Shown here one piece after another: positions 34,352 to 44,656 of a stretch of DNA of 64,000 nucleotides. A program made the translations under genes and the position numbers. The first letter of the stretch is position 1, and each line of letters starts with the position of its first letter. The notes under the pieces were generated by a model that was given only the letters and a program-made list of their open reading frames with translations, was not told where the DNA came from and searched no databases. The DNA is from JAHWKV01 sp040905365 (GTDB taxonomy: Bacteria > Actinomycetota > CADDZG01 > JAHWKV01), in NCBI GenBank assembly GCA_040905365.1, contig JBBDRQ010000047.1, positions 55,017-119,016 of the forward strand. Direction: 5' to 3'.

Positions 34352-35032
34352 ATGCTGCCACCGATGGGTCCAGCGCGACGCCCCGACACCGCTTCCTCCG
34401 CTTCCAAGCGCACAGTAGCTTTACTGATAGCTTGCGCGCTCCTGCTGGGAGCTTGCGGCGGCGGGAATCCCGAAGAGGCCGGCAGCCAGGACGAGACCGA
34501 AACCCGCCTAACCTCACGCTCCGAAGTAGGGCTCAGCACTCTGGGTCCCATCTCGATCGGGATGACCGTGGACCAGCTGACCCGCGCGGCCGGGGTGGAC
34601 ATGGTGCGCCAGCCCGACTTCGAGCAGGCCATAGAGGAGAACAACTGCGCCTACATGAGCCCGGCCACCATTCCCGGGTACGTCCCGCCGGCCGACGGCG
34701 ACAACAAGTCGCCCATTGCGTTCATGATCGTTGAAGACAGGCTGGCTCGAATCGATTTTTTGGACCGCACGTTTAGAACCGCCGAGGGCATCGGGGTCGG
34801 CAGCACCGAGGTCGAGGTGCTCGACGCCTACGGAGGAGGACAGAGCCCTCCCCCCGACCGCGGATTCATCGGCAGGCCGTACCGCTATCTGAAGGCGTCC
34901 CCATCCGGCGAGGGAGAACCGGACCACCGGATTGTGTTCGAGTCCGACGGCGCCCAAGTGGTCAAGTACTACATAGGCAAGCTGCCCGAGGTCGAAAACA
35001 AGAACGGCTGCGAGCCAGGGCTGAATTCCTAG
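34352..35032 (+). CDS. Putative lipoprotein
   Basis: A 226-residue exported protein. A basic N-region and hydrophobic stretch (KRTVALLIACALLLGAC) end in a lipobox with C35, followed by a GGGNPEEAG linker. The mature part has two similar segments, LGPISIGMTVDQLTRAAG and AEGIGVGSTEVEVLDAYGGG, of the kind seen in small SmpA/BLIP-like beta-alpha repeats. Two cysteines (ENNCAYM, KNGCEPG) could form a disulphide. Function unknown. Confidence 0.75.
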   Translation: MLPPMGPARRPDTASSASKRTVALLIACALLLGACGGGNPEEAGSQDETETRLTSRSEVGLSTLGPISIGMTVDQLTRAAGVDMVRQPDFEQAIEENNCAYMSPATIPGYVPPADGDNKSPIAFMIVEDRLARIDFLDRTFRTAEGIGVGSTEVEVLDAYGGGQSPPPDRGFIGRPYRYLKASPSGEGEPDHRIVFESDGAQVVKYYIGKLPEVENKNGCEPGLNS

Positions 35033-35160
35033 TCCAAGATCCGAATTCGCGCCATACTGGACAAGAACCCTTTTTTAGACAGTGCCCCGTTTTACCTGAG
35101 CAGGTTTGCTCCGGGTGAAAGCTGGGCAATGGTCGAGTAAAACGACGAAAGGTTGGTCAC

Positions 35161-35445
35161 ATGGGCAAGAGGAAAAAGAAGGCCGAAGCCGAAGAAGCGG
35201 CGGAAGCGATGGAGGCCGCGGCCGTAGCTGCCGAGTCCGACACGGGCAAGGACAAGAAGAAGCGAGGCTTTTTCTCCAAGATGCTGCGCGGCGGAGTAGT
35301 CATGGGAGCGGTGGCTGCTGGCGCCAAGTACTTCGGTGACCCGGATCAGGGCAACGCCCGGCGCGAGAAGGTAAAGGGCCAGGTCAAGACCGCGGTCGAC
35401 AAGCAAAAGACGATGATGGAGAACAAGTCCTCTCAGTCCCAGTAG
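35161..35445 (+). CDS. Small Lys/Glu-rich protein, YtxH-like
   Basis: A 94-residue protein. The N-terminal 40 residues are alternating Lys and Glu/Ala (GKRKKKAEAEEAAEAM). A short glycine-rich hydrophobic segment (LRGGVVMGAVAAGAKYFGDP) is followed by an amphipathic helix (RREKVKGQVKTAVDKQK). The layout recalls YtxH/gas-vesicle-like stress proteins, but similarity is only architectural. AAAGG lies about 10 nt before the ATG. Its end overlaps the convergent amidase gene by 13 nt. The 128-bp gap upstream holds a small GAGCA/TGCTC hairpin. Confidence 0.65.
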   Translation: MGKRKKKAEAEEAAEAMEAAAVAAESDTGKDKKKRGFFSKMLRGGVVMGAVAAGAKYFGDPDQGNARREKVKGQVKTAVDKQKTMMENKSSQSQ

Positions 35446-36869
35446 CCCGGACACACCTTCGGCCAGGTTTCGGCGCCTTCATAGGCGAAGGCGGCGGCCA
35501 GCAGCCGGGCATCGGCAAAACGCGGAGCAACGACCTGTAGGCCGACCGGAACTCCGTTCGAGTCGACTCCCGCGGGCAGGCTGATGGCCGGCTGTCCGGT
35601 CAGGTTGAACGGGAAGGTGAAACACACCCCCTGCGGGGGGTCGATGCGCCGGTGCAGCACGGGTAAATCCTTCAGATTTACCGTACGCGGCATGGGGCCC
35701 TCGGCCGAAAACGCCCCAATAGGCATCGTGGGGGTCAGAATCAAATCGACCTGATCGAAGACCTGGTTGACCTTGCGCAGCACGCCGAAGCTGCGCCGGA
35801 CCGCCGCCCGGGAGTTCTCCGGGCCCGCCATGGTTGCAACGTCCAGCGCCTCGGCCATCACGGGGGTAAGCCGCTGCCTCTTGACCTCGCTCAGGTGAGC
35901 GAGGTCGGTGTAGGCGTTCATGGCCCACATATGAACCCAGTCCTCGCCGGCGTCGGGCAGCCGCATCTTGACCTGCGCCTCCCGGGCTCCGGTCGCCGCG
36001 GCAAACCGCTCGGCGGCGGCCCGGGCTATTCCCGCAACCTCACCCTCGCACCCGCCAAAACCCAGCGAGGTCGACCAGGCAAAACTGAGGTTCTCGGGCA
36101 ACTCACCGAGGCTCTGCTCAAACGCGCGGGCCGGCTTGGGGAACGACAAAGGATCAGAGGGGTCGTCCCCGGCCACCTGATCCAAAACCCTGGCCAGGTC
36201 CCGGACCGAAGCGGTGAGCGGACCGAAGGCGATCAGGTTGCCCGCCGAGTTACGGCGGGGCCCGCGCGGCACCAGCCCGTTGGTGGTCTTAAAACCCGCC
36301 AAAGAGCAGTAGCCGGCGGGGATTCGGATCGAGCCTCCCCCGTCGCTGGCCGTGGCCAGCGGCACCAAACCGGCGGCCACCGCGGCCGCAGAGCCCCCTG
36401 AGGATCCGCCCGGAGTTTGCTGCAGGTTCCAGGGGTTGCGCGTCACACCGTGCAGCTGGGACCACGTGTACACCAGACTCCCGAACTCCGGCGTCGCGGT
36501 CTTGCCTACCATCACCGCCCCGGCCGCCCGCATCCGCGCCACCTGAGTGGAGTCCGCGGCGGCGGGTGCCTTACCGGTTAGCAGGGAGCCGGACCGGGTG
36601 GGCATCCCCGCCACATCCTCCAGGTCCTTGACCCCCACCGGCACCCCGGCCAGCGGGCCCGGATCCCTTCCACTGGCCACGATCCGGTCGATAGCCTCGG
36701 CCTGCGCTAGCGCGGAGACGGCGTCGACGTAAACGAAGGCGTTTAGCTGCGGGTTGTGCCGGTTGATTCGCTCCAGAAAGACCGACGCGACCGCGCGTGC
36801 GCTCACGGCGCCGCTTCGGACCAAACCCGCCAAGTCGACCACACCCATCCGGTGCATGGGCTCACTCAC
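35433..36869 (-). CDS. Amidase signature family hydrolase
   Basis: A 478-residue amidase of the GatA/fatty-acid-amide-hydrolase superfamily. The catalytic triad sites are visible: the lysine in GVPVGVKDLEDVAG, and the two serines in TPGGSSGGSAAAVAAGLVPL and DGGGSIRIPAGYCSLAGFK. Length is normal. No GatB or GatC is adjacent, so a tRNA amidotransferase role is unlikely; the substrate is unknown. It starts with a GTG at 36869 whose GTGA overlaps the LigC stop, indicating coupling to that gene. A longer frame to 37127 was rejected for that reason. Confidence 0.9.
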   Translation of the reverse strand: MSEPMHRMGVVDLAGLVRSGAVSARAVASVFLERINRHNPQLNAFVYVDAVSALAQAEAIDRIVASGRDPGPLAGVPVGVKDLEDVAGMPTRSGSLLTGKAPAAADSTQVARMRAAGAVMVGKTATPEFGSLVYTWSQLHGVTRNPWNLQQTPGGSSGGSAAAVAAGLVPLATASDGGGSIRIPAGYCSLAGFKTTNGLVPRGPRRNSAGNLIAFGPLTASVRDLARVLDQVAGDDPSDPLSFPKPARAFEQSLGELPENLSFAWSTSLGFGGCEGEVAGIARAAAERFAAATGAREAQVKMRLPDAGEDWVHMWAMNAYTDLAHLSEVKRQRLTPVMAEALDVATMAGPENSRAAVRRSFGVLRKVNQVFDQVDLILTPTMPIGAFSAEGPMPRTVNLKDLPVLHRRIDPPQGVCFTFPFNLTGQPAISLPAGVDSNGVPVGLQVVAPRFADARLLAAAFAYEGAETWPKVCPGYWD

Positions 36870-37921
36870 CGCGCCACCAGCACCTGCGCCAGGTCGAAAT
36901 CTACGGGAAGCTCGAGCTGTTCGAATGTGCAGGACCAGGGATCGCGCTCGGGCCGCCAGCGCTTGAACTGGGCGACATGACGGAAACGGTTCCCCTCCAT
37001 ATGGTCGTAACCCACCTCCGCCACCAGCTCGGGCCTGAGCGGCTCCCAGGACGCATCCTTGCCCCGGCTCCACCGGGACTGGGCGCCGCCGGGGATACGG
37101 CCGGCCTCCTCGGCCCACGCGTACCAAGGATGCGGCTCGCCGGCAGACATGCGCACAGCCTCGAGGTCGTCGAGCAGGCGTTTGCGTTCCGCCATCTTGA
37201 AAGCGGCTGCCACCCCGACGTGGTGCAGCGTGCCGGACTCGTCATACAGTCCCAGCAGCAAGGAGCCCACGACCGGGCCGCTCTTGTGCCACCGGAAACC
37301 CGCCACAGCGCAGTCGGCGGTGCGCTCATGCTTGATCTTGAACATCAATCGCTTGTCCGGTACATAACGCAGATCCTTCGGTTTGGCGATGACCCCGTCC
37401 AAACCTGCGCCCTCGAAGACCCGCCACCACTGCCGGGCCAGTTCAACAGAATCGGTTGCCGGGGTAACGAATACGGGGGGCTTTGACAAGGAAAGCGCCT
37501 CCTCCAGCGCCGCCCGCCGGTGGTCAAAGGCTCTGTCCACCAGCGACTCGTCGCCCAGAGCAAGCAGATCGAAGGCGATGAAGGCCGCAGGGGTCTGCCG
37601 GGCCAGCATCGCGACCCGCGAGGCCGCCGGGTGGATACGCTGCTGCAGGGCCTCAAAGTCCAGGGACCGGCCCACGGCCACCACCACCTCGCCGTCGACC
37701 ACGCAGCGACGGGGCAGGTTGGCCTTGACGGCTTCAACCAGCTCGGGGAAGTAACGGGTGAGCGGACGCTCGTTGCGGCTGCCCATCTCCACCTCGTCGC
37801 CGTCCCTGAAGACGATGCAGCGAAAACCGTCGAACTTGGGTTCGTAAACCATGCCCTCGGGAATCTCTGCAACCGAGCGGGCCAGCATGGGCTTGACCGG
37901 CGGCATTACGGGCAGCTGCAT
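36866..37921 (-). CDS. ligC: ATP-dependent DNA ligase, LigC type
   Basis: A 351-residue ligase sealing nicks or ends in repair. The nucleotidyltransferase core has YEPKFDGFRC with adenylated lysine K29, then GSRNERPLTRYFPEL, VVDGEVVVA, FIAFDLLAL, LDGVIAKPKDLRYVP and MFKIKHERTADC (motif V). An OB-fold with VGSLLLGLYD and a C-terminal FRWRPERDP-like end (QFKRWRPERDPWSC) follows. It lacks polymerase and phosphoesterase domains, which separates it from full LigD. The ATG at 37921 gives MQLPVMPPVKPML, typical of LigC. It lies near a stand-alone LigD polymerase, with a DUF4383 gene and a terminator between them. Confidence 0.9.
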   Translation of the reverse strand: MQLPVMPPVKPMLARSVAEIPEGMVYEPKFDGFRCIVFRDGDEVEMGSRNERPLTRYFPELVEAVKANLPRRCVVDGEVVVAVGRSLDFEALQQRIHPAASRVAMLARQTPAAFIAFDLLALGDESLVDRAFDHRRAALEEALSLSKPPVFVTPATDSVELARQWWRVFEGAGLDGVIAKPKDLRYVPDKRLMFKIKHERTADCAVAGFRWHKSGPVVGSLLLGLYDESGTLHHVGVAAAFKMAERKRLLDDLEAVRMSAGEPHPWYAWAEEAGRIPGGAQSRWSRGKDASWEPLRPELVAEVGYDHMEGNRFRHVAQFKRWRPERDPWSCTFEQLELPVDFDLAQVLVAR

Positions 37922-37939
37922 ATGGCCATTTTGCCCCAG

Positions 37940-38002
37940 TCGATGCAAAAACAAAGACCATCGATGCAAAACAAAGACCCCGGCGGGGGTCCGGGGTCTT
38001 TG
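37940..38002. terminator. Bidirectional terminator preceded by a tandem repeat
   Basis: CAAAGACCCCGG (37972-37983) pairs perfectly with CCGGGGTCTTTG (37991-38002) around a 7-nt loop. Short A and T runs flank the stem on each side. The left arm is preceded by a near-duplicate: TCGATGCAAAAACAAAGACC (37940-37959) and TCGATGCAAAACAAAGACC (37961-37979). It lies after the DUF4383 gene and just before ligC on the same strand. Confidence 0.75.
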
Positions 38003-38023
38003 CTTAGGGGAGGGCGGAGGGGA

Positions 38024-38482
38024 TTAGCCGCCCTGTGCAGCTCTGCGGTTCTGCTCGTAGAGACTCATGCTGGAGTCCTGCTGGTTAGCGGATCCGCCGA
38101 CGTTGGATGCGCCTTTTATGAAGGCGATCAGCACGAGGCCGCTGGCCAGGTGGAGGAAGAAGTCCGGCACCGGACCCGAGTTCACCGAGATGAACGTCAG
38201 GATTCCTGTGAGTCCGATCAACGCCACCGCTATGTAGGTGGCACCGACGACGCCGTTGACCGGACCGGCTATCTTGCTGCTGGCACTGGCGCCCAGCAAG
38301 GCGGCGCCGATGGCCAGGTGGACGATGTTGTGCAGCGGGTTCAAGTCAAAGATGATCAACTGCGTGTTGGTGTCCGATGCGAAATTGGACACCCCGGTCA
38401 CCGCAAACCCAACCGCGCCTACCAACAGGTACACGATCCCGAAGGTCATTCCGATTAGCTGCGCTGGAGTCTTGCCTTGCAT
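38024..38482 (-). CDS. DUF4383 membrane protein
   Basis: A 152-residue protein with four transmembrane helices: LIGMTFGIVYLLVGAVGF, LHNIVHLAIGAALLGASA, VVGATYIAVALIGLTGILTF and FFLHLASGLVLIAFI. The DNPLHNIVH-like segment (LNPLHNIVHLAIG) is the DUF4383 signature. The family is common in actinomycetes and has no known role. AGAGGAG lies 9 nt before ATG 38482, so a six-residue longer start was rejected. A strong hairpin follows the gene. Confidence 0.88.
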   Translation of the reverse strand: MQGKTPAQLIGMTFGIVYLLVGAVGFAVTGVSNFASDTNTQLIIFDLNPLHNIVHLAIGAALLGASASSKIAGPVNGVVGATYIAVALIGLTGILTFISVNSGPVPDFFLHLASGLVLIAFIKGASNVGGSANQQDSSMSLYEQNRRAAQGG

Positions 38483-38589
38483 GTCTACCACTCCTCTCAA
38501 AACTTTTCGCCGGATGGCTGCGTGAAGCCCTTATCGACAACTCACCCCTTGATTCGGGGCTGCCAGAGGAACGGATTGGATCCGGTTAC

Positions 38590-39606
38590 TTAATCTTGCT
38601 TTCGTGCTTTGGACGGCTGGACCCGTTTGGGCTCACCGGGCATCTTGGGGTAGTTGGGCGGCCAAGGAGCATCCTTTGCCCCTAGCGCCGCATGGCGGTC
38701 TGCCAACTCCAGCAACGATTCCAATCTCCCCGCCTGCTCATCGATGGCCTTACCGGGATCAGCTTGGGCAAACCTGGTTGGCACCGTGTCGATTCGCCAG
38801 GCCGCCGGGTCCACATCCGGAACCTCGGCCCATTCCAGCGGACAGGAGACCCGGGCGTCGGTGGTCGGGCGGACCGAGTAGGCGGAAGCCACCGTACGAT
38901 CGCGGGCATTTTGGTTGTAGTCGATAAACACACCGTGGCGCTGCTCCTTCCACCACGCGGTGGTGGCCGCCTGCGGCATCCGGCGCTCGACCTCCCGGGC
39001 CATAGCCAGGGCCGCCCTGCGCACTTCGGTGAAGTCCCAGCAGGGTTCGACACGGACGTTGATGTGCATGCCCCGCGACCCGGAGGTCTTGGGAAAACCC
39101 ACCAAACTGTGTTCCTCGAGCACCTCTTTGACCGCCATCGCCACCTCCCGGACCCGACCGAACGGCACACCCGGCGTGGGGTCCAGGTCCACCCGCAGCT
39201 CGTCCGGATGGTCGGCATCTGCGCTGCGTACGGGCCACGGGTTCAGGTCGATACAGCCCAGGTTGACGGCCCACACCAGGTGAGCGGAGTCGACTATGGT
39301 CAAAAATTCCGCCGAGCGCCCCGAGGGGAAGGTAACCAGGGCGGTTTTTATCCACTCGGGTCGGTGCTGAGGCACCCGCTTTTGGAAGAAAAACTCCCCC
39401 TCTGCCCCGTTTGGATACCGCTTGAGCGAGGTTGGCCGGTCGTAGCAGCCCCGAAGAGCTCCCTCGGCCACCGTGAGGTAGTAGTTGACCAGGTCCAGCT
39501 TGGTAAGCCCGAGCTGCGGGAAGAACACCTTGCCGGGATTGGTTACGGTGACCTCGCGGCCGTCGAGGATCAGCACCTTCGGCTTGCCTGCCCCGTTAGC
39601 CACCAT
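38590..39606 (-). CDS. Stand-alone LigD-type polymerase/primase domain
   Basis: A 338-residue archaeo-eukaryotic primase-family polymerase used in bacterial end joining. Typical marks are VTVTNPGKVFFPQLGLTKLD, FLTIVDSAHLVWAVNLGCID, the catalytic aspartates in ELRVDLDPTPGVPF, and KTSGSRGMHINVRVEP, then DYNQNARDRTVASAYSVRP. It lacks ligase and nuclease domains, so the end-joining functions are split between genes as in mycobacterial PolD/LigC systems. No Ku gene is present in this window. It starts 12 nt after the maltokinase stop on the same strand and may be co-transcribed with it. Confidence 0.92.
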   Translation of the reverse strand: MVANGAGKPKVLILDGREVTVTNPGKVFFPQLGLTKLDLVNYYLTVAEGALRGCYDRPTSLKRYPNGAEGEFFFQKRVPQHRPEWIKTALVTFPSGRSAEFLTIVDSAHLVWAVNLGCIDLNPWPVRSADADHPDELRVDLDPTPGVPFGRVREVAMAVKEVLEEHSLVGFPKTSGSRGMHINVRVEPCWDFTEVRRAALAMAREVERRMPQAATTAWWKEQRHGVFIDYNQNARDRTVASAYSVRPTTDARVSCPLEWAEVPDVDPAAWRIDTVPTRFAQADPGKAIDEQAGRLESLLELADRHAALGAKDAPWPPNYPKMPGEPKRVQPSKARKQD

Positions 39607-39618
39607 AGCTGCACTACA

Positions 39619-40944
39619 TCAATACAAGTTGGCGATGGCGGCCAGCGGTATGTCCACCCACTGCGGCCGGTGGCTGATCTCGTAGCCGACCTCGTAGATT
39701 CCCCGGTCCAGCTCGAAAGCCTTGAGCAGTAGGTTCACGGTGGACTCGTCGTCGGGCAACAGACCGCCCAGCCGGCGCGCGGTGCGCAGATAGCCGTCAA
39801 CGAAGGCTCCCCGGTTCCTCTCATCCCACTCCCGGGCTACCTCCTCCTTGTGGACCTCCTGCTCGGCCATCGCGGTCCAGGCCGCATAGTTTAAAGAGCG
39901 CAGCATCCCCGCCACGTCCTTAAACGGCGAGGTGAAGACCCGGCGCTCTTCCACCGGTCGGGACGGCTCTCCGCCGAAATCGAGCACGTACCACCCGGTA
40001 TCGGTCCTCATCACCTGACCCAGGTGCAGGTCGCCGTGCACCCGTATGGAGGCGCCGGCGTCGGGAAGCGCCGCCATCCGCTGGAAGACTCTGGACGCCG
40101 CCTCCCGATCGATGCCCGCGTGGTCGATCCGTTTGAGGTTCGCCTCCATCGCAGCCGCCCAGGCCTTGGGACTGCCCAGTTCGGTTCCAAACGCCTCGGC
40201 AAGCGCCGCGTGCATCTCGGCGGTAGTTGCGCCCAGCCGCTCCGCCTCCGCGGCAAAGTCCCCTCCGGCCAGGGCCGGATCCCCCTCGTTGCCAAACATG
40301 TCCCGGAGCGAGGTTAGCGCCATCGCCCAACCGTCCACGGCGCCGGCCAGGTAGGGCTGCACCATGCCCAAATCCTTTCCGCCGCTTCGCCACACGCCGA
40401 CCGGCGCCGCCACATGGGCAAAGCCGACGTTGCCGAGCGCCTCGGTTACCTCCAGATCCAGGTTGACCTCCTCCGCCAGCGAGCGAAACATCTTGAACAC
40501 CAAACGCTCGTCGTAGATGAGCAGCGTGTTGGACTGTTCGGCCAGGACCGGCCGGACCAGCTCGGGTGGGTCAAGGTGCGGGAAAAGCTCTTTGAACGCG
40601 GCCAGGGCGAGCTCCGAGTCGCGCAGGCCGTCATAGGCGTGCGCCGGACCCTCGGGGGTGGACACCTCCCCCAACACCGACCCGGAGTTCTCCTCGAGAA
40701 AGTCCAGCCGGTCGGCAACGGATCGCAAACCGATGAGCATCTGATACGTCTCTGGATCGGCGTCTTCCACGGCCGCCGAAGCCTCGATACGAATCAGCAT
40801 CGGCCAGTCGGCCTTTAGGATCTCGACTGCGCTCACATCGACGCGCTCGATGGGGGCTCCTTTGTGCCCGAACCAGCGCTGGCGGGGCAGGAAGTGCTGC
40901 AGGTGCTCGGCGAGCTCGGCGGCCTGTACCGGAATCTCACTCAT
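39619..40944 (-). CDS. mak: Maltokinase
   Basis: A 441-residue kinase phosphorylating maltose to maltose-1-phosphate, the donor used by GlgE. It belongs to the APH-like fold: an N-terminal cap (HLQHFLPRQRWFGHKGAP), then TLLIYDERLVFKMFR, and the catalytic loop ASIRVHGDLHLGQVMRT followed by YVLDFGGEPSRPVEERR. The ATG at 40944 overlaps the end of treS by 8 nt, which fits the treS-mak coupling seen in actinomycetes (the two are sometimes fused). A 13-codon upstream extension was rejected. Confidence 0.93.
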   Translation of the reverse strand: MSEIPVQAAELAEHLQHFLPRQRWFGHKGAPIERVDVSAVEILKADWPMLIRIEASAAVEDADPETYQMLIGLRSVADRLDFLEENSGSVLGEVSTPEGPAHAYDGLRDSELALAAFKELFPHLDPPELVRPVLAEQSNTLLIYDERLVFKMFRSLAEEVNLDLEVTEALGNVGFAHVAAPVGVWRSGGKDLGMVQPYLAGAVDGWAMALTSLRDMFGNEGDPALAGGDFAAEAERLGATTAEMHAALAEAFGTELGSPKAWAAAMEANLKRIDHAGIDREAASRVFQRMAALPDAGASIRVHGDLHLGQVMRTDTGWYVLDFGGEPSRPVEERRVFTSPFKDVAGMLRSLNYAAWTAMAEQEVHKEEVAREWDERNRGAFVDGYLRTARRLGGLLPDDESTVNLLLKAFELDRGIYEVGYEISHRPQWVDIPLAAIANLY

Positions 40945-42571
40945 GCGAATCCACCAACTGGAACCAGTAGAAACCGTGTCCACCCATAGTCAGAAGGTAG
41001 GGCAGCTCGCCGACTTTGGGAAACGGCACCCGCCCCAGCATCTCGATAGGCGTCATACCGGCAAAGCGATTCAGGTTGAGTTGGACCGGCTGCGCGAAGC
41101 GGCTGAGGTTGTTCACGCACAGCACCACGTCGTCCCCGTACTCCCGGATGTAGGCGAGCACCGACGGGTTCTCGGCGCTTAGGATCTCCATCTCCCCGAC
41201 CCCGAACACCGGGTGGAGCTTGCGAACCTGGAGCATCTTACGCACCCAGTGCACGAACGAGGACGGGTCCCGCATCTGGGACTCCACGTTGACCGCCTGG
41301 TACCCGTAAACCGGGTCCATTAGCGGTGGCAGGTACAGGCGGGCAAAGTCGGCCGAGCTAAAGCCCGCGTTGCGGTCGGGAGTCCACTGCATGGGGGTAC
41401 GGACGCCGTCGCGGTCTCCCAAGAAGATGTTGTCGCCCATGGCTATCTCGTCGCCGTAATACAGAATCGGCGTACCCGGAAAGCTAAACAGCAGGGCGTG
41501 GAACAACTGCACCGCCACCAGGTTGTTGTCCAGCAGCGGCGCCAGGCGCCGGCGGATACCCAGGTTCAGCTTCATCAGCGGATCGTGGGCGTACTCCTCG
41601 TACATGTAGTCGCGCTCTTCACCGGTAACCATCTCCAAAGTGAGTTCATCGTGGTTGCGTAGGAATATTGCCCACTGCGCGCCCTCGGGAATCCTCGGAG
41701 TTTCCGCCAGTATCTCGGTGATCGGGTAACGCTGCTCCCGGCGCAGCGCCATGAACATCCGGGGCATCAGCGGGAAGTTGAAGCACATGTGGCACTCGTC
41801 GCCCTTGCCGAAGTAGTCCACCACGTCCGACGGCCACTGATTGGCCTCGGCAAGCAGCACCCTTGCCTCGTACTCCTCGTCGACCGCTTGACGCAGGTCC
41901 TTGAGGTACTGGTGGGTCTCAGGCAGGTTCTCCCCGTTGGTGCTGTCCCGCTCGTACAGGTAGGGCACCGCATCCAAGCGGAAGCCGTCCAGCCCCAGGT
42001 CCAGCCAGAAGCGCATCACGTCCAGCATCGCCTCCCGCACCTCAGGGTTGCGGTAGTTCAGATCCGGCTGGTGGCTGAAGAACCGGTGCCAATAGTACTG
42101 CTGGCGTACCGGGTCCCAGGTCCAGTTGCTGCGTTCGGTGTCCAAAAAGATGATCCGGGCCTCGCTCCAACGCTGATCGTCGTCACCCCACACGTACCAG
42201 TCGCTTTTGGGGTTGTCGGCGCCCTGCCGGGACTCCTGGAACCAGGGGTGCTGGTCGCTGGTGTGGTTCATTACCAGGTCCGAGATCAGGTACATACCCC
42301 GCTTGTGCGCCTCCTCGATCAACTCTTTGACGTCCTCGAGATTGCCGTACTCCGGCAAGACGCTGTAGAAGTCCGATATGTCGTAGCCGCCGTCGCGCAA
42401 GGGCGAGGAGTAAAACGGCAGCAACCATATACAGTCCACGCCCAGCCACTGGATGTAGTCAAGCTTGTTGATCAGGCCGCGAATATCCCCGGTGCCATCT
42501 TGATTGGAGTCGTAGAACCCCCGGACCAGAACCTCATAGAAAACGGCCTTCTGGTACCAGCGCTCATCCAT
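40937..42571 (-). CDS. treS: Trehalose synthase (maltose alpha-D-glucosyltransferase)
   Basis: A 544-residue GH13 enzyme interconverting trehalose and maltose. Marks are WYQKAVFYEVLVRGFYDSNQ at the N-terminus, DLVMNHTSDQHPWF, the nucleophile aspartate in GLDGFRLDAVPYLYER, the acid/base glutamate in LLAEANQWP, and FLRNHDELTLEM. There is no fused maltokinase domain; that activity is in the next gene. The ATG at 42571 follows the glgE stop by five bases, rejecting a 34-residue extension. Middle gene of glgE-treS-mak. Confidence 0.95.
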   Translation of the reverse strand: MDERWYQKAVFYEVLVRGFYDSNQDGTGDIRGLINKLDYIQWLGVDCIWLLPFYSSPLRDGGYDISDFYSVLPEYGNLEDVKELIEEAHKRGMYLISDLVMNHTSDQHPWFQESRQGADNPKSDWYVWGDDDQRWSEARIIFLDTERSNWTWDPVRQQYYWHRFFSHQPDLNYRNPEVREAMLDVMRFWLDLGLDGFRLDAVPYLYERDSTNGENLPETHQYLKDLRQAVDEEYEARVLLAEANQWPSDVVDYFGKGDECHMCFNFPLMPRMFMALRREQRYPITEILAETPRIPEGAQWAIFLRNHDELTLEMVTGEERDYMYEEYAHDPLMKLNLGIRRRLAPLLDNNLVAVQLFHALLFSFPGTPILYYGDEIAMGDNIFLGDRDGVRTPMQWTPDRNAGFSSADFARLYLPPLMDPVYGYQAVNVESQMRDPSSFVHWVRKMLQVRKLHPVFGVGEMEILSAENPSVLAYIREYGDDVVLCVNNLSRFAQPVQLNLNRFAGMTPIEMLGRVPFPKVGELPYLLTMGGHGFYWFQLVDSHE

Positions 42572-42576
42572 AAAGA

Positions 42577-44532
<1,956 letters not shown>

Positions 44533-44656
44533 TGCTAACACCACGCGGGCGGGCGCCCCGCGGCTTGAAGTCCGCGAATCTGCGCACAGATTTGGTTGAT
44601 ATCAGTCAGTCGGAGGCGCAGAATCCGACCCTGGGATAACTAAGAAGGGGGCTTGA

